Assembly: GCA_013400115.1 (NCBI GenBank)
Contig: VXBP01002784.1
Location: forward strand, 937,383-1,001,382
DNA: 64,000 nucleotides
Origin: Rhinopomastus cyanomelas
Lineage: Eukaryota; Chordata; Aves; Bucerotiformes; Rhinopomastidae
Direction: 5' to 3'
Shown: one piece after another, positions 49,780 through 60,002 of the stretch
Numbering within the stretch: position 1 is the stretch's first letter
Layout: each line of letters opens with the position of its first letter
Position numbers and translations under genes: made by a program
Notes under the pieces: model-generated
What the model was told of the DNA's origin: nothing
Databases searched by the model: none
What the model saw: only the letters and a program-made list of their open reading frames with translations

Positions 49780-49859
49780 AGAGCTTAATGACCCCTTGAT
49801 TAATTTTTTGTTGTTTAGTCAGAGGAGGCATCAGAAGAGAGAACCATGAGGAAAGGGAA
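49780..49859 (+). repeat. 80-bp inverted repeat, left arm
   Basis: This is the reverse complement of 50345-50424 with a single mismatch (79 of 80). It begins AGAGCTTAATGACCCC and ends GAGGAAAGGGAA. Weak matching extends four bases further outward. The arm starts 31 bases after the CR1 tail and contains no CR1 sequence. Confidence 0.9.
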
Positions 49860-50344
49860 AGTTGTCTCTGGAGACTGTCTAGGGTCTGGTGTGTGTGTAA
49901 ATACAAAGTTAGTCCATGCCTTCAATGGTTATGCTAAACAGCTGTTTCATTATTTATGTAAGAAGTAGTAGCATATGCAAACCAGGATTCTTGGAAGGAA
50001 ATCTATTTTCTTATCCTAAAGACATGCTCCTGCATTCTTGCAAGTGATATTTATATCCTTAAGGGATTTCATCAAATGCTTTTCCCATGTCAATCTGCTT
50101 TCAGCAAAGCCTTGCTCCGATGAGCCACTCTGCTACAGTAGGTCACTGTAGTGATACAATGACAATGTCAGGGACAGACACTTATTCAATGCAGTAAGGC
50201 AGTTTTATCTTAGACAAGCAGAAAAATTGTGGTAATCTCAGCTGAATTTCCAGTTGTTTCATTTTTGGCTTTATTTTGGAGTTCCTTTTGTCGTCTTGGT
50301 GCTGTTTTCCAAGTGGGACTTGACACAATTTGCAATTTGGACCC
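49860..50344. other. 485-bp spacer between inverted-repeat arms
   Basis: The spacer has no recognised gene, CR1 sequence or transposase. It contains a GT run near 49891-49899 and ordinary AT-rich DNA. Arms and spacer together span 645 bp, a size that would suit a non-autonomous transposable element, but I find no clear target-site duplication outside the arms. Confidence 0.5.
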
Positions 50345-50424
50345 TTCCCTTTCCTCATGGTTCACTCTTCTGATGCCTCCTCTGACTAAACAACAAAAAA
50401 TTAATCAAGGGGTCATTAAGCTCT
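50345..50424 (-). repeat. 80-bp inverted repeat, right arm
   Basis: This pairs with 49780-49859. On the plus strand it begins TTCCCTTTCCTCATGG and ends GGGGTCATTAAGCTCT. The flank to the right (GGTACACTC) does not repeat the left flank, so no target-site duplication is evident. Confidence 0.9.
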
Positions 50425-51877
50425 GGTACACTCAGTATGAAACAGTCTATGTACCATCTGTAGTTCTGCTGAGATGTTCCATGCATAACTGAAGAAATCA
50501 AAGATGGTCTAAACAATGGCTTCCCAAACCTGCCTGACCCAAATTTCAGTAGCAATCTCCTCTCTACCAAAGCCACCTCACTCCACAGGCCACCACAGAA
50601 CCTGGGCTGTACGGTGGACACCACAAAGCTTCTAATATTTGATATCTTAATCTCATGCCCTCACCAAAGAGACATTCTTGTAGTCTACAATGACATGGGA
50701 ATCTCTTGTGATTTATAAAGAATGCTGTAAAAATAACAATGAGCTCTGCTTTGCTCCATTTCTGACAACTTTTTCCTCAATTTTCATCCAAGCTTCAGGA
50801 ATGTTTCCGTGACTTGGACTCTGAGCAGAATCCTCTACTTGCTCAAGCCCATTTGGACCTCTGTAGCCTCATGCATGCAACAACTCTGCTCTGTTTCAGT
50901 GTTGCAGGAGGTATGGAGACCTCAAAGAATTGTCCAGAACTTCTGGAATTGTGGCCAGAGAGCACAAGAATGGCCACTGCAAACTCTGTATGGAAGAATG
51001 AAACCAACCCTGCAAGCAAGGGGCAGTATTTAAGAAACATACAGCTCACCTTTCTAATAACCAGCAATTCCATGACAAGGTGGTTTCAGAGTTAATAACT
51101 ATTTTGTCTTTCCGTGTTAGCAAAATTTACAAGCATAAAGAGACTGACAGAGGAACAGGCCATCAACACTTACTGCCTCTGGCATAAAATGCTGTAATTC
51201 ATTCATTAGCTACCACTGGGTCATTGTTTCTCCAGCATACTTACAACTTTTAGTATCTTCAGCCTAGCTGCCCTAATGATGCTGAAACACATGCACAGAA
51301 GTAGGTTAGATGGTATTTTTAGAGGCTATAGGTATCTCCCTATAAAGAGCTATGGACTTGTGCATCTCTTTCTTAAATGTAGGCAGTAAAAGCCTGGTCA
51401 GGTGAAATGCTGTAGGTGTTCCTCTGTGATAAGTATGTTGGGGAACAGGAATATTTACCCCTTGTGTTCTTACTGTTCACACAGATGAGCCTGAATCATG
51501 CAACCAGACCTTGTCTATCCGGTGCTATACAAACAAAGCGACAGAAAGATGTCTTCTCCTACCACTAAATACCTACCACTAAATATTTTTAGCTTGTGAT
51601 CTTAAGCTACATTGCAGAAAGTAGCCACTTCCACCTCTCCATTTCTATCATGTTTGCTGTGGGAAACATTCTGTGCTAGCTAAGGCCTGTGGATGCCACT
51701 GTAATATGTCTGTTATTAGGGCAGGTAAAAGTGATCAGAAAAAACGTAAATTGTAAAAATACTGCCAGACATTCAATTACAAACTATTACAGCTTTCAAA
51801 TGACAGGGAAGTTCTGTCCTGGAACTGTGTAATTTAACCTTGGAGATGATACAGCTTGGTCCTTCTTTATGTACTGC
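50425..51877. other. Unique non-coding DNA
   Basis: No gene is recognised. A 14-base tandem pair (CCTACCACTAAATA at 51558-51571 and 51572-51585) is present. Three overlapping frames near 50809-51095 shadow one another and lack known domains. Confidence 0.5.
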
Positions 51878-51936
51878 CATTGGACCAGAAAACCCAAATA
51901 GGTCCTTTTGGCTTAAATCCTATGGTTCTGTGAAAT
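51878..51936 (+). mobile_element. Diverged CR1 LINE 3' tail
   Basis: CATTGGACCAGAAAACCCAA, ATAGGTCCTTTTGGCTT and CCTATGGTTCTGTGA keep the order and spacing of the CR1 end (TTGGACTAGATGACC ... AGGTCCCTTCCA ... CTATGATTCTGTG) with many changes. It is old and short, so this is a moderate call. Confidence 0.5.
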
Positions 51937-52202
51937 TATAATTACCAAAGTAAAATATAATTTGTCTTGAACTTTCATACAATATTTATTAAAACCTTTA
52001 AACTGTAACTTGGATGCATGGTACAATTCATTCCTTGAGTAGCCTAAAAGCCCTTACCTGATGTGACACATCACAAGAATTTATGTACCATCTAAGCAAT
52101 CAAATCCCCAATAAAGAAACTAGTACAGTACATTATATTATAAAGCATAAAGAAAAATAAGGTACTTAGTACAGAAGCTTTGTGTAACAAAGTCTTTTTA
52201 TA

Positions 52203-52373
52203 ATCATAGAATCATTTAGGTTGGAAAAAATCCTTGGGATCATCAAGTCCAACCATCAGTCCTAGTCTACAAGTTCACCATATGCCCCAACACTACATCT
52301 AAGCATCTTTTAAACTCATCCAGGGATGGTGACTCAACCACCACCCTGGGCAGCCCATTCCAGTGCCTGAAAA
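52203..52373 (-). mobile_element. CR1 LINE 3' fragment
   Basis: A minus-strand copy. On the plus strand it opens ATCATAGAATCATTTAGGTT, runs GATCATCAAGTCCAACCATC, and keeps CCAGGGATGGTGACTCAACC and CTGGGCAGCCCATTCCAGTG from the ORF2 C-terminal region. It is of the ACCATCA subfamily, distinct from the AATCTCCCTG type seen at 59251. Confidence 0.9.
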
Positions 52374-54920
52374 TCACGTGCAACTCACACATTCTCCTGT
52401 GTTAGAAACATCTTTGGTATTATGGAGGCAAAACGTTTGTGAAGCATTGGAATGATTTGTTTACAATGCAGTGTTGGATCCAGCAAGGATGTGGAACACC
52501 TTTTGAGTACCATTCTACAGCACTGTTCACTAGTTCCTAATTTCCATATCTACTCCACCTCTGAGAAAGTTCATACATATGCTACTAGTTTTACACAAAC
52601 TCCTCCCAGATAGAGCATGCACATTAAGTTTAAAAGGATCTTTGGGGGGAGATCTTCTCCACATTGAACTTTCTGCTTGTCACCTTTGCTACCAGAAGTG
52701 TAGAAGAGTCTTGCTGTGCAAGCTCGTTGAGGTCTTCTTTCTAAGGCTGAGGAGTTTTCTACAAGTTCTAAACTATGGATGTATCACCACTGGTTTTACA
52801 ATTCAGATTAGGGTAACATTTTGGAAGCAAAGCTCTTGATTGCCTTCCCTTGTCATACTTTGGTTTCTGTTACGAGAACTGACTCCTTTTGGAGTGAATG
52901 AAGCCATGTGAATGTGAATTCTGGAGTGAATATCCCTAGAAAGTAATTTCCTGTCAAGTTCTAGGTTACTGATGATGTTATGCTGACTTGCCCTTTTCAA
53001 CTCTGCACATCAAGTGTTACTAAAAACTAACCTTGTGATATGCCTGTGATTTATCCATCTATTACTGATGATGGGAAGAGAAGCTCAAAGTAACAAACTA
53101 CACAGTGAACACAAGAGCATCAGCAAAACAAGCAATAGAAAGACATCAGCATCACTTCCTTCTTCAGCATCAAGATGGAACTGAAAGTTAGTAAATAAGA
53201 ACTATTACAAACTACTGATATGGGGCCAAAAGTCCTTTCAATGACCCAGCATGGAAGGAAGATTTTATGGCTTTCCTACAACCTTTGATGCCCTATTTGC
53301 AAATTTGAGCAATGGCTGTTGTAATTCCTCCTAACACCCATCCCCTGGCTTGCTCACAAATTCATAGTTTTACTGCTGTGTCTATATAATACCTTAAATA
53401 TTGGCAATACAGTCTCCATTCAGCAGTTAAAGCAAGTATAGAGTGTACTGTAGTAAAACAAACAGCTGTACCCTATACAGAATTGTTCGGGCCTCCAAAT
53501 GAAATACTGAAATGAATCTCTACAGTGCATCTAGCTTTACTGCACAGAGAGATGAGTCCATGAAGACTATATACACAGAAGCATTATTTTTTTATGGAAG
53601 TATAGTACTTAGCTTTGAGAAAAGCAAAGCTGACTGGTTTTCCTGTGCTCCACTTGCAAGTAGTATGTACCCAGCTGTCCCTTTTACACAGCTTTATGTA
53701 TCCCTCTATGTATTATTTATACTTGGAAAAGGCAGAGCTACACAGGAGTCAGAACTCGTTTATATACCAGTTATACAGTTTAGCTATCACTGCTATTGTG
53801 TCAAAAGTATTTTTGTTTTTTCAGCAGTCTTATCATTCACAGAAAAGTAAAATTAATTTTAAAAATAAAGTTTCAATTATGAGATAGTTGTGATATTCCC
53901 CCCAAACATACTACAGAACTACATTGATTTAATGGCCTGTTACTTTCAAAAAGACTGCTTTTAAAAGAGTTGCCTTTATTATTACAAAAGCACTGACAAG
54001 TGTAGAAGTATGACATTAGTGTACTTATGTTGCAGAAAATTAGGCAGAATGCCTATCTTCTTAACTTTATGTTCCTTTAATAGACATTCATTCCTCATCT
54101 TTTTCCTTCAAAATGTAAGAAAGCTTGAAAGGCTTAAACCAGGTTTAGTTTAATAAGAGAAAATAAGAAGCCTGCCATACAGAAAATGACTAAATTATGC
54201 TCAGTTTAGGGGTTCCACTTTTCTCTTTTGCCTCAGGCTTTTGAGACATTAAGGCCATGCTATAAATCCTGGTCAGTGCTTTTTTCTAAAGAGCAGAAAT
54301 GAGAGTTGATTAGCATCACAGTGGTTGCCTCAATAATGACAAAACAGTTGCTCATTACTGCTCATTAGATTCCTATTAGATTCATTTGCAATAGCAATAC
54401 ATCTTCTATTCATACTTGATCGCAAAACAACAGATATGATTTGACACCTGCTATAGCAGAGAATTCATTACTAAGTAATAATACAAATAGGAATTCAATG
54501 GACAGACTTAGTCTTCTGTCTCTGATTGGTGTAAAATTTGTCATTTAATGTAGAGTTTATATAGGATAAATAGCACAGCAGGCAATCAGCTTCTGCAGAT
54601 CATATAAACTCCAATAAAATATCGCACACAGAAACAGATATGCAAAGAGCAGACAGACATACAAACAAGCAAATTAAAAGTACCATATGAGGTGTATTAT
54701 ATTCACAGCAATGTACATGAACTGTTTCTGTTGGTATCCCTAATATATAAATGTAGTTACTACATCTTAAAATCACAGAAAAATGCAAAAAGATACATTT
54801 CATCAAAACGTTAAGTCAACAAGTAAACAAGTCTGATTTTTCCTTGAAAACTTCTGGGACAAACTGCACCCAGGATGTTAATGAAAAGCTACTTAAATGT
54901 TACTGTTTTAATTTACTCAA
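52374..54920. other. Unique non-coding DNA
   Basis: No gene is recognised. The two overlapping plus-strand frames at 53512-53887 (112 and 90 codons) have no known domain and occupy different frames of the same AT-rich DNA, which suggests chance. Confidence 0.5.
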
Positions 54921-55398
54921 TAGAATCATAGGATCGTTAACACTGGAAGAGACCTCCAAGATCAAGTCCAACCATCAATCCCCTAAATGCCACCATGCCC
55001 ACTAAACTATGTTTCCAAGTGCCATATCTGTGTGTTTTTGAACACCTTGGGAGATGGCGATGACTCCACCACCTCCCTGGATAGCCTGTTCTGATACCTG
55101 ACCACACGGTGAGTGAAGAAATTTTTCTTAATGTCCAATCTAAACTTGAAGCCTTTTCCTTTCATCCTATTGCTAGTGACTTAGAAGAGATCTACAACCT
55201 CCTTTCAGGTAGTTGTGAAGAGCAGTAAGGCCTCCCCTCAGCATTCATTTCTCCAGACTAAACAACCCTAGTTTCCTCAACCACTCCTCATATGACCTGT
55301 CCTCCAGGCCCTTCACTAGTTTCATTGCCCCTCATTGAACTTCCTCAATGTCTGTCTTGAATTGAGATGCCCTAAACTGAAAACAATATTTGAGGTGT
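54921..55398 (-). mobile_element. CR1 LINE 3' fragment, ~480 bp
   Basis: This minus-strand copy opens on the plus strand with TAGAATCATAGGATCGTTAA and AAGTCCAACCATCAATCCCC. It continues through antisense ORF2 C-terminal blocks (CTCCACCACCTCCCTGGATA, GTGAAGAAATTTTTCTTAAT) to the region antisense to the LFSLE-type block (TCATTTCTCCAGACTAAACA) and the CTCCTCATATGACCTGTCCT block. It is 5'-truncated near 55398. Indels break the frame, so it has no coding capacity. Confidence 0.9.
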
Positions 55399-55816
55399 CT
55401 TGTTTGGTGTCTTGTTTTCCTGTGTATGCTGGAAAAACAACAGACCAATATTACCTTAGATTTATACAATGTATTTGCTACTTCACTGCTGTTTTGTATT
55501 AAATAACCCGGAAAAAAAAACCAAAAACAAAGCACATTCACAAGCTGAACAGTCATTAAAATCAGCGGTTTCCTGATTTCTCCTGGGAAAGAGGCATTTG
55601 CACCCTACCTCTGTCATTCTGGGTGGCATCTGAGAAATAACAATGCAAATATATTAATCTTGCATGGTCAGGGCTACTTTCTATTAATATGCCATTAATA
55701 TAGTGACCTCTGCACTACAATTAAAGATCATAAAGATCAATATTTATATCTTACTCCATGAGGTCATGGGAAAAAAAAAATCAATCTTGCAGTAAAATGA
55801 GTCACATTTAATATAT
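55399..55816. other. Unique AT-rich DNA
   Basis: There is no gene or recognisable repeat. An A-run at 55770-55780 is present. The sequence leads into the duplicated block at 55817. Confidence 0.5.
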
Positions 55817-56020
55817 CATATCAACATAATTAAGTCTATACATTGCTAGTAGCATTGATATGTGAACAATAAGTGCTGTGACAGGCGAGTTTCCCAACAA
55901 CTTTGTGTAGATAATCTCAGAAATGGAAACACTTAAAGAATTGGGTGCATCTTGTCCCCAAGTGCTTTGCAAAATTCCTCTTTGCTACTTCAGACCTTCT
56001 CAAATGCATTGTTGTATATA
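55817..56020 (+). repeat. 204-bp direct duplication, copy 1, ending at N
   Basis: This is identical to 56121-56324 except for one base (55847 T versus 56151 A). It ends exactly at the N at 56021, so this is an unmerged contig overlap. The left flank is unique sequence, unlike copy 2, whose left flank is CR1. Confidence 0.9.
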
Positions 56021-56021
56021 N
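56021..56021. other. Single-N contig join
   Basis: This is the third lone N in the window, placed exactly at the end of duplicated copy 1. It gives the same signature as the joins at 3943 and 5781. Confidence 0.8.
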
Positions 56022-56120
56022 CCGTCACCCTCACTGTGAAGAAGTTCCTTCTCAGGTTGATGCGGAACCTCCTATGTTCCAGCTTACAACCATTGCCCCT
56101 TGTCCTATCACTACATGACA
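56022..56120 (-). mobile_element. CR1 LINE fragment at contig end
   Basis: A minus-strand CR1 fragment. On the plus strand it reads CCGTCACCCTCACTGTGAAG, GATGCGGAACCTCCTATGTT and GCCCCTTGTCCTATCACTAC, which is antisense to the ORF2 C-terminal block. The CR1 3' end is cut off by the N, and the 5' boundary abuts duplicated copy 2 at about 56121. The copy may exist on only one haplotype. Confidence 0.85.
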
Positions 56121-56324
56121 CATATCAACATAATTAAGTCTATACATTGCAAGTAGCATTGATATGTGAACAATAAGTGCTGTGACAGGCGAGTTTCCCA
56201 ACAACTTTGTGTAGATAATCTCAGAAATGGAAACACTTAAAGAATTGGGTGCATCTTGTCCCCAAGTGCTTTGCAAAATTCCTCTTTGCTACTTCAGACC
56301 TTCTCAAATGCATTGTTGTATATA
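56121..56324 (+). repeat. 204-bp direct duplication, copy 2
   Basis: The second copy of 55817-56020. It continues without a break into unique sequence and the CR1 at 56370. It is probably the correctly placed copy. Confidence 0.9.
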
Positions 56325-56369
56325 AAAAGAATAAATCACTCTTCTGTAGACCAATAAGCTTGTGCTTGG

Positions 56370-56795
56370 CCTTGAGCACAAGCCCTATGAGGAGAGGCTG
56401 AGGGAGCTGGGATTGTTTAGCCTTGAGAAGAGGAGGCTCAGGGGAGACCTTATTGCTGTCTACAACTACCTGAGGGGTGGTTGTGGCCAGGAGGAGGTTG
56501 CTCTCTTCTCTCAGGCAGCCAGCACCAGAACAAGAGGACACAGCCTCAAGCTGCGCCAGGGGAAATTTAGGCTTGAGGTGAGGAGAAAATTCTTCACCGA
56601 GAGAGTCATTGGCCACTGGAATGGCCTGCCCAGGGAGGTGGTGGAGTCGCCAACTCTGGAGCTGTTCAAGGCAGGATTGGACGTGGCACTTGGTGCCATG
56701 GTCTAGCCTTGAGCTCTGTGGTGACAGGTTGGACTTGATGATCTATGAGGTCTCTTCCAACCTTGATAATACTGTGATACTGTGATACTGTGATA
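56370..56795 (+). mobile_element. Well-preserved CR1 3' end with open ORF2 C-terminus
   Basis: This is the best-kept CR1 in the window. A single open frame (56362-56706) covers the ORF2 C-terminus: PYEERLRELGLFSLEKRRLR, GDLIAVYNYLRGG, FRLEVRRKFFTERVIGHWNG, LPREVVESPTLELFK and a stop. A 3'UTR of ~65 bases follows with AGGTTGGACTTGATGATCTA, GAGGTCTCTTCCAACCTTG and three ATACTGTG units (56769-56792). It is 5'-truncated, with no RT or endonuclease, so it cannot move by itself. The open frame and clean tail suggest the youngest insertion here. Confidence 0.92.
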
Positions 56796-57332
56796 ACACT
56801 GGTGTGCTACTGCTACTATTCATATACTTTCTTAATTACCATTCCTAGATATTATTTAAATAGAATTCAAATAATTTAAATGACATATTATTTAAGTTAC
56901 AACCAACACAGAAGTTTACAACTTTCCTCCTGCTTTTTGGACTACCATATCCCGATTTCTAGGTCTAGGATAAAATGTATGAGAATACCAGTGGAGGCAA
57001 ACTACTCATTCCTTTGCAAGTCTGTAACAGCTTTAACTTCATGACAGTTTTCTGTGTTCTGTTTGGTTTTGGAGGGAAGAAGCCTGATAAACAGCCAACG
57101 TGAAACAATGACAGAAAGGAGAACACATATTTGAGCTGCCTATGTGGAAAACCAGTTCTAAAATGTTGTATGTCCCATGATAAGGTAGGGCTAATGTTCA
57201 CCATCAGACATTAGTCATGGCAGTAACACACACCTAGTAACTCACCTGAGAATCTCAGCACCTTAAAACAAGCCACCTGCACTGCTTCACATGGACAAAA
57301 AGAAACAGATAGGAATTATTCATATAATATCA
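56796..57332. other. Unique non-coding DNA
   Basis: AT-rich with no recognised gene. The first ~100 bases consist largely of ATTTAAAT-like repeats of low complexity. Confidence 0.5.
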
Positions 57333-57430
57333 GTCAGTAACAGAGCCAGGATCAGGCTTCTGGAATAACTCCCATAAGGAAAATCATTCTTGATCCACTT
57401 CTCTGCTCTAACCACTACGCATTCTGCTAT
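57333..57430 (+). mobile_element. Possible MIR-type (CORE/tRNA-derived) SINE 3' remnant
   Basis: GTCAGTAACAGAGCCAGGAT and, after a variable middle, TCTGCTCTAACCACTACGCA followed by TTCTGCTAT match the order of the MIR consensus end (AGTAAGTGGCAGAGCCGGGATT ... GTGCTCTTAACCACTACGCTATACTGC). The middle is diverged. MIR copies are known in birds but sparse. The call rests on ~45 matching bases recalled from memory. Confidence 0.45.
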
Positions 57431-57602
57431 CCCTACAAGTACAATCCATCCTCACAACAACAATAAAGTTGTATTATTTCTTTGCACATTTCTGAAAGTA
57501 AATAAATGTGGATAAAACCACACTTTTTCTTCAGTGCTCATAAATAATTGCTTTCCAAAGGTACAAGCAATAAGACCTCTGACATACAAGAGATAAGGAA
57601 CA

Positions 57603-58222
57603 TCGAATCACAGAACATTAAGAGATTGGAAGAGACCTTGAAAGAACATCTAGTCCAATCCCTCTCCACAGCAAGATCACCTAGATCAAGTCGCACAGGA
57701 ACATGTCCAGTCTCCAGAGAAGGAAATTCAGCATCACCGCTGCCAGCCTGCCCTTTAATCCGCATCCACAAACTGTCAACTCTCTCTTCATCTTTCCCTG
57801 GACAGATCTCAATACATTCTAGCTGGTCTTTTACATAAAGAGCAACTCCACCACCTTGCCTTGCTGACCTGTCTCTCCTGACAAGGACATAGCTGTCCAT
57901 GACCATATTCGAGTCACGTGAGCTGTTCCACCGTGTATCTGTAACACCTCCCAGATCATAATCACCTGACTGAACACAGACTTCTAACTCCTCCTACTTA
58001 TTCCCCATGCTGTGTGCATTGGTGTAAAGGCATTTCAGGGAGTGAGTTGAGCACTCTGATTTCACCCTAGGATGGTGGAAGACCTCATGGTCTTCATCAA
58101 GACCAGAACGCTGCCCCACTGGTACCCACAAAGCAACAATCCATCTCGAATCTAGTTTAAAGCCCTCTGAATGAGCCCTGCCAATTCCTACCCTAGAACA
58201 GTTTTTCCCTTCTGAGATAAAA
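57603..58222 (-). pseudogene. Internally deleted CR1 LINE: endonuclease domain joined to 3' tail
   Basis: On the minus strand, 58034 down to about 57742 encodes the start of the CR1 ORF2 APE-type endonuclease: CLYTNAHSMGNK, an in-frame TAG, EELEVCVQSGDYDL, then SYVLVRRDRSARQGGGVALY and VKDQLECIEICPG. The catalytic glutamate segment, normally TETWW, reads TDTRW here, a further sign of decay. Upstream (58040-58222) is the linker from the preceding CR1 region (AGLIQRAFKLD-like). At about 57727-57732 the frame passes straight into the CR1 3' tail (CTCTGGAGAC-TGGACATGTT, TGTGCGACTTGATCTAG, ATTGGACTAGATG) that ends at 57603. The whole RT and ORF2 C-terminus are missing. Confidence 0.88.
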
Positions 58223-59250
58223 CTTTATTATGTGTACCTGCCAGGGCCCTGTTCTGGCTAGTTCAGGATGTAGAATTGGTAACACATTTCATTGATATTG
58301 GTAGCAAAGTGACTATTAAAGGGAGAGATTGGGTGGACAAGTCAGATACGTTAAAGCAGTTCCTCTACAATAGTGTGGGAGTAATTTCTTAATTCAGGCT
58401 ACTTGGCAATAAAGAAAATGTCACCTATTGCCATTGTCTTCTCCTGTCCTTTAATAGAGGTTTTCAGATAGATTTCTCTGTAGTACTGTAAAGTTCTAAG
58501 ATCTCTTTTTTGTATCTTATTTAGAGGACTAACTTGTTGCTTGCCATTTAAAAGGCGCAGCTGTTTCCTTCTGCTCTGTTTAACACATAACAGCCTTTAA
58601 TACTTTGAACTTATTGTGAGATGCAAAATACAACAACCATCTACATGGAAATCCTTAATCAGTCAGGAAGTTGGTAAATTATGTCTTCATGCCATCCATA
58701 CTGACTGTCCATTACTCCTGGACATAGCACATTAACTGACTCATTAGCTATTTCAAACCATATGGACTTAGGTTTGGGTGGGTTGCTCTAATAATATCCT
58801 GAGGTGAGCTTCCTAATTATTGTAATTATATGATCTCAGTCATGGGGCCAGTCACACAAAATAGAGTCAGGAGTCTTTAAAATGGGTGTCACTGCACCCA
58901 GACAATGACTGAGTTGAGCAACATGCCCTCTGGATGTTGGAGATCCCTTGATACTATAAAAAGTAATTACTTTCAAAGTTCTAAGAAATTGGCAGCAAGA
59001 ACTGAATAAGCACAGCAAGTGCGCAGGGCTCCACACAGATGCACAAACACGAATAGATTTTTCAGCTGAAACCAGAAAGCACTCTGAAGCTTGATGCTTT
59101 GTTGTCAATAGTCTTAATACAGAGATGTTACATCTTTAGTGTAAATTTAGCCATGCTATTTTAAGCAACAGGGAGATCTAGAGTGCTGAGAGTGGGGGCA
59201 GAAATTAAATGTGAAAGTGCTGAAATGTCAGTGTTAAATACCACAAAGCA
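58223..59250. other. Unique non-coding DNA
   Basis: There is no recognised gene or repeat between the CR1 chimera and the next CR1. The minus-strand frame at 58836-59108 (90 codons) has no known domain. Confidence 0.5.
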
Positions 59251-59573
59251 TCACAGAATCACAGAACTGTAGGGATTGGAAAGGACCTCAAAAGATCATC
59301 TAGTCCAATCTCCCTGACACAGTAGGATCACCTAGATCAAGTTGCACAGGAACATGTTCAGGTGGGTTTTAAACATCTCCAGTGAAGGAGACTCCACAAT
59401 CCCCCAGGGAAGCTCGCTCCAGTGCTCTGTCACCCTCACTGGGAAGAAGTTCCTTCTTATATTGATGTGGAACCTCCTATGTTTCAGCTTACACCCATTG
59501 CGCCTTGTCCTATTATTAGAAGACATTGAGAAGAGTTTGGCTCCATCCTCCTGACAACCACCCTTCATATATC
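59251..59573 (-). mobile_element. CR1 LINE 3' fragment with ORF2 C-terminus
   Basis: A minus-strand copy. From 59568 the frame gives MKGGCQEDGAKLFSMSSNNR, CKLKHRRFHINIRRNFFPVR, VTEHWSELPWGIVESPSLEM and a stop, the CR1 ORF2 C-terminus with changes such as LPWGI for the usual LPREV. A 3'UTR follows (CTTGATCTAGGTGATCCTAC, GATTGGACTAGATGATC), ending in CTGTGATTCTGTGA. The frame is still open for 78 codons but 5'-truncated. Confidence 0.92.
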
Positions 59574-59791
59574 ACAATGCAACAATGAGAGAAACTACAA
59601 GTTGCTCACCTGCTGTAGCAAATTTAAGAGGCTTTGTGTATGTGACACTGCAAAATGTTACAGAATTGACTAAGAACTGTAATACTCAAGCTTAGGTTTG
59701 AGCAGGAAAGAAAAACGGACTAAAATAAATGGAAAATGGATTGAATATTTTATGAAACTAATACAGTCCTAGGTTTGAAATAATTGATGGT
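59574..59791. other. Short unique spacer
   Basis: This is AT-rich unique DNA between two CR1 fragments of opposite orientation, with nothing recognised. Confidence 0.5.
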
Positions 59792-60002
59792 ATTACTGGA
59801 CATCAGGAAAAATTTCTTCACTGAACAAGTGGTCAGGTATTGGAACAGGCTGCCCAGGGAGATGGTGGAGTCACCATCCCTGGAGGTGTTCAAAAAACAT
59901 GTAGATGTGGCACTTGCAGACATAGTTTAGTGGTCTGGTGGCATTGGGTTGACATTTGGACTTGATAATCCGGGATGTCTCTTTCAGCCTTAATGATTCT
60001 AT
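59792..60002 (+). mobile_element. CR1 LINE 3' fragment
   Basis: A plus-strand copy beginning GACATCAGGAAAAATTTCTT, then GAACAGGCTGCCCAGGGAGA, TGGTGGAGTCACCATCCCTG and GTGGCACTTGCAGACATAGT. It ends with TTGACATTTGGACTTGATAA and a single ATTCTAT. Diverged and 5'-truncated. Confidence 0.9.

Noticed and set aside
49780..50424. Assigning the inverted repeat to a named DNA-transposon family
   Set aside because: The termini do not match TIR starts I know, no target duplication is seen and no transposase remains.
56221..56616. 131-codon minus-strand frame as a gene
   Set aside because: It is the antisense of the open CR1 ORF2 C-terminus plus the duplicated block.
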